Below, one piece after another: positions 39,454 through 47,741 of a stretch of DNA of 64,000 bases (position 1 is its first letter; the number at the start of each line of letters is the position of its first letter). Made by a program: the position numbers and the translations under genes. The notes under the pieces are model-generated. The model searched no databases. It was given only the letters and a program-made list of their open reading frames with translations, and was not told where the DNA came from. This DNA is from Caldithrix sp. (GTDB lineage Bacteria; Zhuqueibacterota; Zhuqueibacteria; Thermofontimicrobiales; Sulfurfontimicrobiaceae): assembly GCA_020722815.1 (NCBI GenBank), contig DYKB01000005.1, positions 102,490 to 166,489 of the forward strand, read 5' to 3'.

Positions 39454-40392
39454 CTATATTCGCTGAGCCACTCGCAATTTGCCACTCCTGGCTCTGGAAT
39501 TTTTTTCTATTTCAGCCAATCCTGGCAAAATTGGTTTTCGGGTAACGATTTCCAGCATCCCTTCTCCCCCACAAACACAGATAGGGAAACCTGGCGGACA
39601 ATGACATTTCTTTTCATTATCTTTAAAAAATTGTTTCACCATCCGATCTTCCAGTGAATGATATGAGATTATCACCAGGCGACCACCTGGCTTCAAATAC
39701 GGTAATACATCATTTAAGCATTGGATTAAATTATCCAATTCCTGATTTACCGCGATTCGAAGTGCCTGAAAAACGCGCGAAAGGCTCTTAATCTGAAATT
39801 GAAAAGGAACAATTGAACTGACAATCGAGCGTAATTTTTCTGAACTATCAACTGGATGCAACTGGCGCTCCTGAACGATTTTTTCAGCAATCCTGCGCGC
39901 AAATCGTTCTTCGCCATATTCATACATTATCCTTGCCAATTCCTGCTCACTGGATTGATTTAAAATATCAACTGCCCGGATTTTTTGATCTTGCGATAGC
40001 CGCATATCCAACTGGGTGGGAACCTGATAACTGAAACCTCGATTTACGTCATCTATCTGATGCGATGAAACACCTAAATCTAGTAAAAGTCCGTCTATCG
40101 ATTTAAGTCGCAAATTCGTCAGCAGCGATTTAATGTCACGAAAATTTAATTGTATCGCCTGAAATCGCTCCCCATAATTTGACAATCGCGCCGTTGCTTG
40201 TGCGATGGCATCACGATCCAAATCAATTCCGATAACCCTCCCTGAGGCTGCTAACTGTTCCAAGATTGCCTGGGAATGTCCTCCCCCACCCAGCGTTCCA
40301 TCAACATAAACTCCATTTTTATCCGTAATTAAATACTGACAGACTTCAGCTTGTAAAACAGGTAGATGAAAATTATCCAGTGCTTTTAACAT
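39454..40392 (-). CDS. rsmH: 16S rRNA (cytosine1402-N4)-methyltransferase RsmH
   Basis: 312 residues. The S-adenosylmethionine loop YVDGTLGGGGHSQAIL, the family motif LLLDLGVSSHQIDDVNRGFS, DMRLSQ, and SYHSLEDRMVKQFF are present, as is the end SRARSGKLRVAQRI. A short Cys-rich stretch (KKCHCPPGFPICVCGG) is found in many relatives. It methylates C1402 of 16S rRNA. It starts 13 bases after mraZ ends. Confidence 0.96.
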   Translation of the reverse strand: MLKALDNFHLPVLQAEVCQYLITDKNGVYVDGTLGGGGHSQAILEQLAASGRVIGIDLDRDAIAQATARLSNYGERFQAIQLNFRDIKSLLTNLRLKSIDGLLLDLGVSSHQIDDVNRGFSYQVPTQLDMRLSQDQKIRAVDILNQSSEQELARIMYEYGEERFARRIAEKIVQERQLHPVDSSEKLRSIVSSIVPFQFQIKSLSRVFQALRIAVNQELDNLIQCLNDVLPYLKPGGRLVIISYHSLEDRMVKQFFKDNEKKCHCPPGFPICVCGGEGMLEIVTRKPILPGLAEIEKNSRARSGKLRVAQRI

Positions 40393-40405
40393 TGAAATTT
40401 ATCAT

Positions 40406-40849
40406 TTATGGTAATAAATTTTTGTCAATCCCATCTAGTGCTAAACTATTATCTTGTAAATATTTTTGGCGTATTTCAGGATTCCACAACTCAATTCGAT
40501 TAAATGCACCAACAATTACCACTTTATTCGTTAGTTCAGCATAATTTAACAGCTTTTGCGGAATCATGATTCGACCTTGCTTGTCAAAAACAGAATCTAC
40601 TGAGTTCGCCCCAATCAACGATGTCAATCGGCGTTGATTTTTATCCATCTCACTGAAATCACTTAACTTGCTGACAATTCGATCCTGCCAGATATCCAGG
40701 GGATAAACATCGAGACATTTTTCCTGACTCACCGTAATAATAACAGTATCATTGGCATTCGGCGAAATCGCTTTGCGAAACTTCGCCGGAATATTGAGGC
40801 GCCCTTTATTATCCAGCGCGTAATCATATTCACCAATGAAAAATTCCAT
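40406..40849 (-). CDS. mraZ: transcriptional regulator MraZ
   Basis: 147 residues, full length with two AbrB-like halves: FFIGEYDYALDNKGRLNIPA and, in the second half, DSVFDKQGRIMIPQKLL. MraZ binds repeats upstream of its own gene and controls the division cluster. The four-box operator at 40890-40924 and the promoter at 40936-40964 lie directly upstream. Confidence 0.96.
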   Translation of the reverse strand: MEFFIGEYDYALDNKGRLNIPAKFRKAISPNANDTVIITVSQEKCLDVYPLDIWQDRIVSKLSDFSEMDKNQRRLTSLIGANSVDSVFDKQGRIMIPQKLLNYAELTNKVVIVGAFNRIELWNPEIRQKYLQDNSLALDGIDKNLLP

Positions 40850-40889
40850 CTTTTTCCTGTTATCAGTTATCTATTTTTTAGTCCTGTAT

Positions 40890-40924
40890 TCCCAATATTT
40901 GGGAGTATTTCCCACTTTTACCCG
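40890..40924 (-). promoter_or_regulatory. MraZ operator: four boxes with exact 10-bp period
   Basis: Reading the minus strand, CGGGT, TGGGA, TCCCA and TGGGA occur at 40920-40924, 40910-40914, 40900-40904 (this one is TCCCA) and 40890-40894, each separated by exactly 5 bases. Known MraZ boxes are TGGGN repeats spaced by 5 bases, so the match is direct; the third box is inverted. They begin just after the expected transcription start. Confidence 0.8.
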
Positions 40925-40935
40925 CTATCTACCAC

Positions 40936-40964
40936 AAGATACACTTTTTATTTCAAAAAGTCAA
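40936..40964 (-). promoter_or_regulatory. mraZ promoter, sigma-70 type
   Basis: Minus strand: -35 TTGACT (40959-40964), 17-base spacer, -10 TATCTT (40936-40941). Expected start is near 40929, about 80 bases before the mraZ ATG, which places the MraZ boxes over the first transcribed bases, suited to repression. Confidence 0.75.
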
Positions 40965-40969
40965 GGGAA

Positions 40970-41890
40970 AATTTATAAGTTTAGCATTTTTTAACAATTT
41001 CTTTTAACCTGTATTTTTTAGATTTAAATCTTTAATTTACAATTAATTATACTAATTTTTATTGCCTGAATTATTGAAAAAAAAATGAAAAAAATTGTTA
41101 CTTTTGGTTAATATTTCATGTCCTGCATGAAAAAAGCCAGATAAATTTGGTAATTGCGACGTAGTAATTTTACCCACAATTCCCCACGACTGGTACTTTT
41201 TACCAAAACGATGATGAACTCTTTTGTCGAAAAATATCGGAGTGGCGAAATCCATTACAGTCAGATTAAGGCGATAACAATTTTAATTTCAACAGCTTAG
41301 TATTGAATTGCCACGAGCTTCAGTTCGTGGATTACCTTCCCTCCAAAATTCTTTAAGTGGGTTTTAACCCCCAGATAGGTTAAACTCGGGCTTAAAAGCC
41401 TGTTAATCAAGAGTGTATTCATGGAACCACGCGTTAAGCGCGTAACTATTCATTTGTTTTTTAATGAATTAGAATCTTAACCAGACGGTTATGGGGCGAT
41501 GTCCAACAGTCATCTTTTGAAGCGATATCATCGTTTATTGATAGCCGCAATGTACGACACTCCCCATATTTGATTTTAGCAAATTTATTAATACCACTAG
41601 AGCCATAACGCTTACTATTTTAAAAATTTATGCATATTTCGATTGAAACTTTTTAAGTAACTTTACGTTTTTATGAACATCGAAAATGTTTAAGTTTTAA
41701 AAAACTGTAAAAATAAAACGACCGAATCAGGATTTTCTAAAATTTACATTTCATGTCGAGCGCAGCGAGAAATCCGGGGATTCAAAAAATTTAGCTATCA
41801 TTTCCAGATTCCTCACTCCACTGCGTTATTTTTAAAATTCAATCTGTCTTTTTTGAAATCAATTCTTTTCTCCACTGTTTGAGGAGGGTC
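40970..41890. repeat. spacer with clustered small palindromes and a degenerate inverted repeat
   Basis: Between mraZ and the TolC-like gene. Hairpins: CCACGA-GCTTCAG-TTCGTGG near 41312-41331, a GTGGGTTTTAACCC type near 41355, CTCGGGCTTAAAAGCC near 41383, and ACGCGTTAAGCGCGT near 41431. A further element at about 41750-41850 carries GTCGAGCGCAGCGAGAAATC and a degenerate inverse of it. A 67-codon minus frame at 41052-41255 lacks any support as a gene. These look like small dispersed repeats. Confidence 0.5.
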
Positions 41891-41931
41891 TGAATGTTTT
41901 GACAGGTAAAAAAATAAAAGGGAGTAATTAT

Positions 41932-43365
41932 ATGAAATACTTGAATTTATTAATGATACTGATATTTTGTATCACGTTTTCAGGTTTGGCACAAGTGCAA
42001 AAGAATTTAACATTAAAGGACTGTATTCAAATTGCTATTAATAATAATTCGCAGCTAAAAAATGCCGAACGCAACGTTTCCATTGCCAATTCGGGGGTAA
42101 CATCCGCTTATTCATACATTTTACCCCAGGTCAACATCAGTGCCAGCTTATCCCAGACCCATCAGGGGGAAGTTGTTTATCTGGGCGATGTGCCGGTTGA
42201 GTATGACATCCGCACACGTTGGTCACCAGTTTTTTTGCAACCCGATGAAACCAGCAATATTATTGGATATTCACCGGAGGTACAGGTCGGTCGTCCCATT
42301 CGTTATGAACAACATACAGTGACGCAACCAACCTATGATCGTCGTTTTAATCGGTTTGGGGTTGAAGTACAGCAAACAATTTTTGATGGTGGAAATTGGT
42401 GGAATCAAATCCGCAAAGCAAAAGCCGATAAACGTTCCTCCGAACATCAAGAAGAGGCCAAACGGCAGGATGTCATCCTGAATGTCAAAATTTACTATTA
42501 TAACCTCTTAAAACAGATTGCATTACTGAAGGTTCAGGAAAAATCCTATAATTCAGCCGAAGAACAATATAAACGCACCCAGAGTATGTATGAAATTGGT
42601 TCTGTGGCACAAGCTGATGTTTATAAAGCGAAAGTTACGCTGGGAGAGGTACAGAGTGCTTTAATCGCCCAACAAAATACCGTTGCTATCGCCAGATACA
42701 ATCTGAATTATGTAATGGGTCAGGACCCAAAGACAGCGATCGAGATTGCGGAAGAAGAAGGCGAAGTCAGTCCCCAATCTTATGAAAATATTACAGTTGA
42801 TCAGGCATATCAAACGAACCCCGGCTTACTCGCGCACGATGAAACCGTGACGAGTGCGGAATATAATCACAAAATCAGTAAATCAAATTTTTGGCCTCAA
42901 ATTGGCGTATGGGCGCAATATTCGCGATTTAGTGACGAACTCAAACGTGTCTATTCGGAATATGATAAAAATTATAGCTGGAGTGCTGGTATTGGTTTGA
43001 ATTATAATATTTTCAATGGTTTTGGTGATAAAGCCCGTAAAGATATTCAGAAGCTAAATTATTTAAACCAGCAAGAAAATTATCTCGAACAGAAGCGCAT
43101 TTTAAAAGCCCAGATTGAAGAAAATCGATTGAAATTAAAAGCCAATCAGGAATTAATCCAGATTAATCAGGAAAACCTCATCTCAGCCGAAGAAGACTTA
43201 AGACTGGCTCAGGAACGATATCGTGTGGGTTCAGGAACCTTACTCGAAGTTATTGAGGCGCAGGTTTCGGTCACGCAGGCACAAACCAAGGTGGTTTCTG
43301 CAAAGTATAACACGCTAATTTCACAAGCTGAATTAGAAGCTGCATTGGGAATTTTAAAAGATTAA
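41932..43365 (+). CDS. TolC-family outer-membrane channel protein
   Basis: 477 residues from ATG at 41932, chosen because GGGAG lies 7 bases upstream and a signal peptide begins there (MKYLNLLMILIFCITFSGLA); the longer frame is unsupported. The outer-membrane efflux protein fold is seen twice: LTLKDCIQIAINNNSQLKNA near the start and alternating long helices such as QYKRTQSMYEIGSVAQADVY and LAQERYRVGSGTLLEVIEAQ. It forms a trimeric channel for export with an inner-membrane pump. No pump or adaptor gene is adjacent and the gene ends at its own terminator, so its partner is encoded elsewhere. Confidence 0.92.
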   Translation: MKYLNLLMILIFCITFSGLAQVQKNLTLKDCIQIAINNNSQLKNAERNVSIANSGVTSAYSYILPQVNISASLSQTHQGEVVYLGDVPVEYDIRTRWSPVFLQPDETSNIIGYSPEVQVGRPIRYEQHTVTQPTYDRRFNRFGVEVQQTIFDGGNWWNQIRKAKADKRSSEHQEEAKRQDVILNVKIYYYNLLKQIALLKVQEKSYNSAEEQYKRTQSMYEIGSVAQADVYKAKVTLGEVQSALIAQQNTVAIARYNLNYVMGQDPKTAIEIAEEEGEVSPQSYENITVDQAYQTNPGLLAHDETVTSAEYNHKISKSNFWPQIGVWAQYSRFSDELKRVYSEYDKNYSWSAGIGLNYNIFNGFGDKARKDIQKLNYLNQQENYLEQKRILKAQIEENRLKLKANQELIQINQENLISAEEDLRLAQERYRVGSGTLLEVIEAQVSVTQAQTKVVSAKYNTLISQAELEAALGILKD

Positions 43366-43458
43366 GTAATCACTCAGCGGGAAGGTTTCAAACGATTAAT
43401 TTGTGTGGTAAATTATAAAATAGCACTGGAACGACTTAGTCAGTTACATGAATAAATA

Positions 43459-43500
43459 AAAAATCAGGTAGTGAAACAATTACTACCTGATTTTTTTTTA
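43459..43500 (+). terminator. rho-independent terminator after the TolC-like gene
   Basis: AAATCAGGTAGT and ACTACCTGATTT pair perfectly around a 9-base loop, followed by a T-run. It lies about 95 bases after the stop codon. Confidence 0.9.
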
Positions 43501-43591
43501 CCGGTATCGCTGTAAAAAAAATTTCTAAACCTGAAAAGTATTTTTTTTAAAAGCCTTCTATAAAATAAAGCGACAGAATAATTTTAGTGGC

Positions 43592-43960
43592 TTAATCTTC
43601 TTCCATTTCTTTGCGTTTTAAATAGGCTTTTCGCATTTGAGCAGATTTGCCACCAAATTTTTCAATTTCAGGCGAATCATCTCCAAATGTCGCTTTTGCA
43701 GCATTTCGAACCCGTTTCGTTAAATCCCAGACTTTCTCAATTGAAGTATTTCGACTCTCAATTGCCTTTCCCCGTTGGCGCCGCTTTTCCTCGGCTTCTT
43801 CTATCTTTTTTTGAGTTTCCTTAATCTTTTTCTCGAAATCACTCAGCGACATATTCGGAACCTGCAATTTGTCCTTTAACTCCTCCCAACCCTTCATAAC
43901 ACCCAATGCCTGTTCTAAGGCATTACGCGGGAAATTTCCTACTCCACCTGTGTTCATCAT
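43592..43960 (-). CDS. small coiled-coil protein of unknown function
   Basis: 122 residues, highly charged. Residues about 40-70 are a strong coiled coil (DFEKKIKETQKKIEEAEEKR), followed by a basic segment and the acidic end RKEMEED. No signal peptide or membrane segment. AAAGGG lies about 10 bases upstream of the ATG pair. I do not recognise a family. It is isolated, facing the TolC terminator, with a 1.1-kb spacer behind it. Confidence 0.65.
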   Translation of the reverse strand: MMNTGGVGNFPRNALEQALGVMKGWEELKDKLQVPNMSLSDFEKKIKETQKKIEEAEEKRRQRGKAIESRNTSIEKVWDLTKRVRNAAKATFGDDSPEIEKFGGKSAQMRKAYLKRKEMEED

Positions 43961-44512
43961 AACGGTTAACCCTTTAAGTTAATTTAAGTAGTTTATAAAA
44001 ATTGTTTTTTATAAAAAAGATCTCCTCGATGATTCATATTCGCTTTCCCTCTCCAAAAATTAACAGTTGTTAAAAAATTTAATAAATGAATTAAAAGTTC
44101 TAACGCATTGATTCCATGCGCTCATTACTCAAATGTGATTAATTAATTCATCCTGATAAAATTAGTCACCAATAGATAATCTATAAATCATTTTTTTAAA
44201 AAGCAAGTAAAAAATGGATAAAAAAGTTAATCACTGAAAAAAAATTGCATATCTTACAGCAATCTTTGAACGAAGTTTTAATTTTATCTATCTTTTTAAT
44301 CTCTCTTTTTTATTTCAATACCAGCCGGAGGGCAATCAATCATATTTTTTTATGTGAATCGGCCCAATATAATATTACATTTTTTTTATAATTAATATGA
44401 CATAGCATTTTAATTCCATCGTACGTCTTAATTGATTGATAGTATTTAAATTTAAAAAGGCAGATACCATTTTTTAAATTGAGTTAGGTTAAAATGTATT
44501 CGTCCCATCATA

Positions 44513-44677
44513 CGACTTAGTGTCTGTCCGAAGATACCAAAACATGTCATTGCGAGGCGTTTTTTGCCAAAGCCTGTTTTTTAGGCTCGCAATCGCCGCA
44601 TAAAACGGCTGAGATTGCTTCGTCGCCAAAAACGCTCCTCGCAGTTCCGGATTCATTTTCGGAAAGACACGACTTAG
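44513..44677. mobile_element. MITE-like element, copy 1, with 8-bp target duplication
   Basis: Element 44521-44669 (149 bp) starts TGTCTGTCCGAA and ends TTCGGAAAGACA (11 of 12 inverted match). Exact 8-bp duplicates CGACTTAG flank it (44513-44520 and 44670-44677). Inside are inverted words GCGAGGCGTTTTTTGCC / AAAACGCTCCTCGC and AGGCTCGCAATC / GAGATTGCTTCG. It has no coding capacity. Copies at 51946-52100 and 58449-58606. Confidence 0.8.
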
Positions 44678-44688
44678 TCCCATGCTGC

Positions 44689-44786
44689 TGTCATTCTGAG
44701 TTCTGTACTTTTTGCAGAACAAAAAATCGCTTGCGAAGGCTAAAAAGATTCTTCGTTCAGCAAAAAACGCTGAACTCAGAATGACA
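44689..44786. repeat. inverted repeat with 15-bp perfect arms
   Basis: TGTCATTCTGAGTTC (44689-44703) and GAACTCAGAATGACA (44772-44786) pair perfectly. The inner part also pairs loosely (TTTTGCAGAAC / GTTCAGCAAAAAA). This is a long dispersed hairpin, separate from the MITE-like family. Confidence 0.75.
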
Positions 44787-45062
44787 AAATCACCCGACAT
44801 GATTGAGAGGATAAAATTTTTCATTACGGTTTTAATGCGATAACAAATTAAAAATTATAGCATTAAATATCGTATTAAAAATCTACTATTTTCCTTCGTG
44901 CCTTTGTCTCTTCGTGGCGATCTGTTTTTCAGATGGTGGTGGTCTGAAAATAATTTTAAAATTCCACTTGAATATTCAGTTTCAATTGTGTAATATTGTC
45001 AGGTTGTTTTGCGCTCTTAAAATATTTCGGTATACAATAATCAATTCATAAATGAGGTGACT

Positions 45063-46202
45063 ATGTCCGAGCAATCTATTATTCGTCCATCATCGAATCG
45101 TTTACTCTCGCTCGATATGTTTCGCGGCATGACCATCATGGCCATGATTCTGGTCAATAATCCTGGAAGTTGGGAACATGTTTATCCACCATTACGTCAT
45201 GCAGACTGGCATGGCTGTACCATGACCGATTTGATTTTTCCATTTTTTCTGTTCATCGTTGGCGTGGCAATGTCTTTTTCCTTCTCAAAAAGAAAAGCCA
45301 GTACCGATGCTTTACGCCCCCTGGCGCTACAGATTATTAAAAGAACCTTAATTCTCTTTGGACTCGGGCTCTTTTTAAGCTGGTTTCCCTATTTTGAAAT
45401 TTCCGAAGGACGGATTCCTGGCGTTTTACAAAGAATTGCTCTTTGCTATTTCTTCGCCAGTTGGATTGTTCTTTTTTTTAAACCCAAAATGCAGTGGTTG
45501 GTAGCCTTCCTGTTACTGGCGATCTATTGGATTGGGATGAAATTTATCTCGGTGCCGGGTTACGGTGCCGGAATTCTGGAGCCGGTCGGCAATCTATGCT
45601 GGTATATCGACAATCAGTTATTGGCCGGACATACCTGGAAATATGCCCCTGCCAGCGGTTTCGATCCGGAGGGTGTTTTCAGTACTTTGACCGCGATTGT
45701 CACCACCTTATTCGGCGTTTTTACCGGCGATTGGCTGCGAACGAAGCGAGAGCATGATTCAAAGTTAGTGGGCATATTTGTGAGTGGGAATTTTGCCCTC
45801 CTGGCAGGCTATATCCTCACCATCTGGATGCCCTGGAATAAAAATTTATGGACGGCCAGCTATTTTAGCTATACCGCCGGCCTGGCGCTCCTCTTTTTAG
45901 GAATGTGCTACTGGCTGGTGGATGTCAAAGGTTATCAAAAAATCGCCAAACCGTTTGTTATTTTTGGATCGAATGCTATTTTTGTCTACTTTTGTTCCAG
46001 TGCTGTGGCAAAATTATTATACATTTTTAAGGTGTCAAATGAGTCTGGCGAAATGACGGTTTCATCCTGGCTCTATCAGAACCTGTTTCAATCCTGGGCG
46101 GGCGATATCAACGGCTCACTTTTTTATGCCATCACGTATGTGCTTATCTGGCTGGGGGCGAGCTATTTATTGTATCGAAAACGGATATTTATTAAAGTAT
46201 AA
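45063..46202 (+). CDS. HGSNAT/DUF5009-type acyltransferase-like membrane protein
   Basis: About 379 residues from ATG at 45063, 5 bases after GAGG. The family start is clear: NRLLSLDMFRGMTIMAMILV, then HADWHGCTMTDLIFPFFLF and IVGVAMSFSFSKR. About ten membrane helices follow. Relatives include heparan-alpha-glucosaminide N-acetyltransferase, which moves acetyl groups across a membrane onto sugar amines; in bacteria the substrate is unknown. It stands 72 bases before a GH28 gene on the same strand, so a role in handling acetylated plant sugars is possible (inference). Confidence 0.85.
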   Translation: MSEQSIIRPSSNRLLSLDMFRGMTIMAMILVNNPGSWEHVYPPLRHADWHGCTMTDLIFPFFLFIVGVAMSFSFSKRKASTDALRPLALQIIKRTLILFGLGLFLSWFPYFEISEGRIPGVLQRIALCYFFASWIVLFFKPKMQWLVAFLLLAIYWIGMKFISVPGYGAGILEPVGNLCWYIDNQLLAGHTWKYAPASGFDPEGVFSTLTAIVTTLFGVFTGDWLRTKREHDSKLVGIFVSGNFALLAGYILTIWMPWNKNLWTASYFSYTAGLALLFLGMCYWLVDVKGYQKIAKPFVIFGSNAIFVYFCSSAVAKLLYIFKVSNESGEMTVSSWLYQNLFQSWAGDINGSLFYAITYVLIWLGASYLLYRKRIFIKV

Positions 46203-46274
46203 CTGATGAATTTTAAAATTGCTATGAAAAACATGAATCGCGATTATAATACGTTAATTTAAGAAGGGAAAATT

Positions 46275-47714
46275 GTGATTAAATTACGCAGAATGCCCTG
46301 TCAGGCAAGAAAAATGATAATATTGCTCATTTCGGCTTTTATTATCTTGCTCATTCCTGGTTTAATGAAATCTTCATCTCAAAATGAAGGTTGGGATCAA
46401 TTACCTGTCATCTTGCGTCGAATTGTCCCACCGACATTCCCGGCAAATGATTTTTTGATTACCGAGTTTGGCGCCATAAATGATGGCAAAACCGACTGTT
46501 CAGCCGCGTTTGTTAAGGCGATTCACGCCTGCCATAAAGCCGGCGGTGGTCGGGTTGTTGTACCGGCTGGCCGATACTTAACTGGTCCGATTCATCTAAA
46601 AAGCAATGTAAATTTACATATTCAGAAAAACGCTACCATTTTATTTAGTCGGGATTATAAAAAATATTTGCCGACAGTTTTAACCCGATTTGAAGGCATG
46701 GAATGTATGAACTATTCACCGCTTATCTATGCCTGTGATCAGGAAAACATTGCAATCACCGGTGAAGGCACCCTTGATGGTCAGGCAGATAATATAACCT
46801 GGTGGCCATGGAAAGGTATTCCTGGCTATGGTTGGAAAACCAAAGCGCCGAATCAGCAACCAGATCGTGAAAAGCTATTTCAGATGGCGGAAAAAGGAGT
46901 TCCTGTGGCAGAACGCGTGTTTGGAGATGGGCATTATCTCCGGGTCAGTTTTATTCAACCCTACCGCTGTAAAAATGTACTCATCGACCAGGTAACGATA
47001 ATGCATTCGCCCATGTGGGAAATCCATCCGGTGCTTTGTGCAAATGTAACCGTTCAGAATGTAACCATCATCAGTCATGGCCCGAATAATGACGGGTGTA
47101 ATCCGGAGTCATCCCGGGATGTGCTGATCGAAAATTGTTTTTTTGATACCGGGGATGATTGTATTGCCATCAAATCGGGGCGGAATGCTGATGGCCGACG
47201 GGTGAACGTGGCCAGCGAAAACATCATCATCCGGGGGTGCACAATGAAAGATGGACATGGCGGCGTGGTTATCGGTAGCGAAATTTCCGGTAATTGTCGG
47301 AATGTTTTTGTTGAAGATTGCATCATGGACAGTCCCAACCTTGAGCGAGCATTACGAATCAAGACCAATTCGATACGCGGCGGTGTCATTGAAAATATTT
47401 TTATGCGAAATATTAAAGTCGGAGAAGTGAGTGATGCCGTGATTCGGATCTTTTTTCATTATGAAGAAGGCGATGCCGGTAATTTTACACCGGTGGTTCG
47501 AAATATTTTTATCAGCCACCTCACCAGCAAAAAAAGTAAGTATGCCTTACTTTTGGATGGCTATAAAAGATCCCCCATTTACGATATTCATCTGGAAAAT
47601 TGCATTTTCGATGGGGTAAAATCCGGAAATATTTTGCAAAATGTTTCCAATTTGAACTCCACTGATGTTTATATAAACGGCGAAAGGATCGATTTTTCTA
47701 AAATTTTAAAATAA
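46275..47714 (+). CDS. GH28 polygalacturonase-family glycoside hydrolase
   Basis: 479 residues, GTG start with AAGAAGGG 8 bases upstream. An N-terminal hydrophobic segment (about 14-30) serves as signal or anchor. The right-handed beta-helix family motifs are complete: NND (271-273, the N-[TN]-D motif), DTGDDCIAIKSG (Asp294, Asp295), GHGG (327-330) and RIK (361-363). Opening DFLITEFGAINDGKTDCSAA is typical. The family cleaves galacturonan or rhamnogalacturonan in pectin, usually outside the cytoplasm. GH43 follows 27 bases later, so the two probably act together on pectin and side chains. Confidence 0.93.
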   Translation: MIKLRRMPCQARKMIILLISAFIILLIPGLMKSSSQNEGWDQLPVILRRIVPPTFPANDFLITEFGAINDGKTDCSAAFVKAIHACHKAGGGRVVVPAGRYLTGPIHLKSNVNLHIQKNATILFSRDYKKYLPTVLTRFEGMECMNYSPLIYACDQENIAITGEGTLDGQADNITWWPWKGIPGYGWKTKAPNQQPDREKLFQMAEKGVPVAERVFGDGHYLRVSFIQPYRCKNVLIDQVTIMHSPMWEIHPVLCANVTVQNVTIISHGPNNDGCNPESSRDVLIENCFFDTGDDCIAIKSGRNADGRRVNVASENIIIRGCTMKDGHGGVVIGSEISGNCRNVFVEDCIMDSPNLERALRIKTNSIRGGVIENIFMRNIKVGEVSDAVIRIFFHYEEGDAGNFTPVVRNIFISHLTSKKSKYALLLDGYKRSPIYDIHLENCIFDGVKSGNILQNVSNLNSTDVYINGERIDFSKILK

Positions 47715-47741
47715 TCTTTACAAAACAAGAATTTTTAGAAA

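Larger units (their letters stand above)
43961..45062. other. 1.1-kb spacer with a MITE-like element and a second inverted repeat
   Basis: AT-rich, no gene. It holds the 149-bp element at 44521-44669 and the inverted repeat at 44689-44786, described separately, and near 44890-44925 a short phrase (CTTCGTGCCTTTGTCTCTTC) of a kind that recurs in repeat-rich genomes. A 111-codon frame spanning the repeats is a by-product. Confidence 0.6.

Noticed and set aside
41052-41255. 67-codon minus-strand frame before the TolC-like gene
   Set aside because: No ribosome site, low-complexity ending and no protein-like pattern; it lies in repeat-rich AT sequence.
43963-43972. Another GGTTAACC word as a fourth GntR operator
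   Set aside because: It lies in the ribosome-site region of the coiled-coil gene, lacks the flanking T/A of the palindrome and has no promoter of the shared geometry next to it.
44489-44824. 111-codon minus-strand frame
   Set aside because: It spans the MITE-like element and the adjacent inverted repeat and has no coding features of its own.
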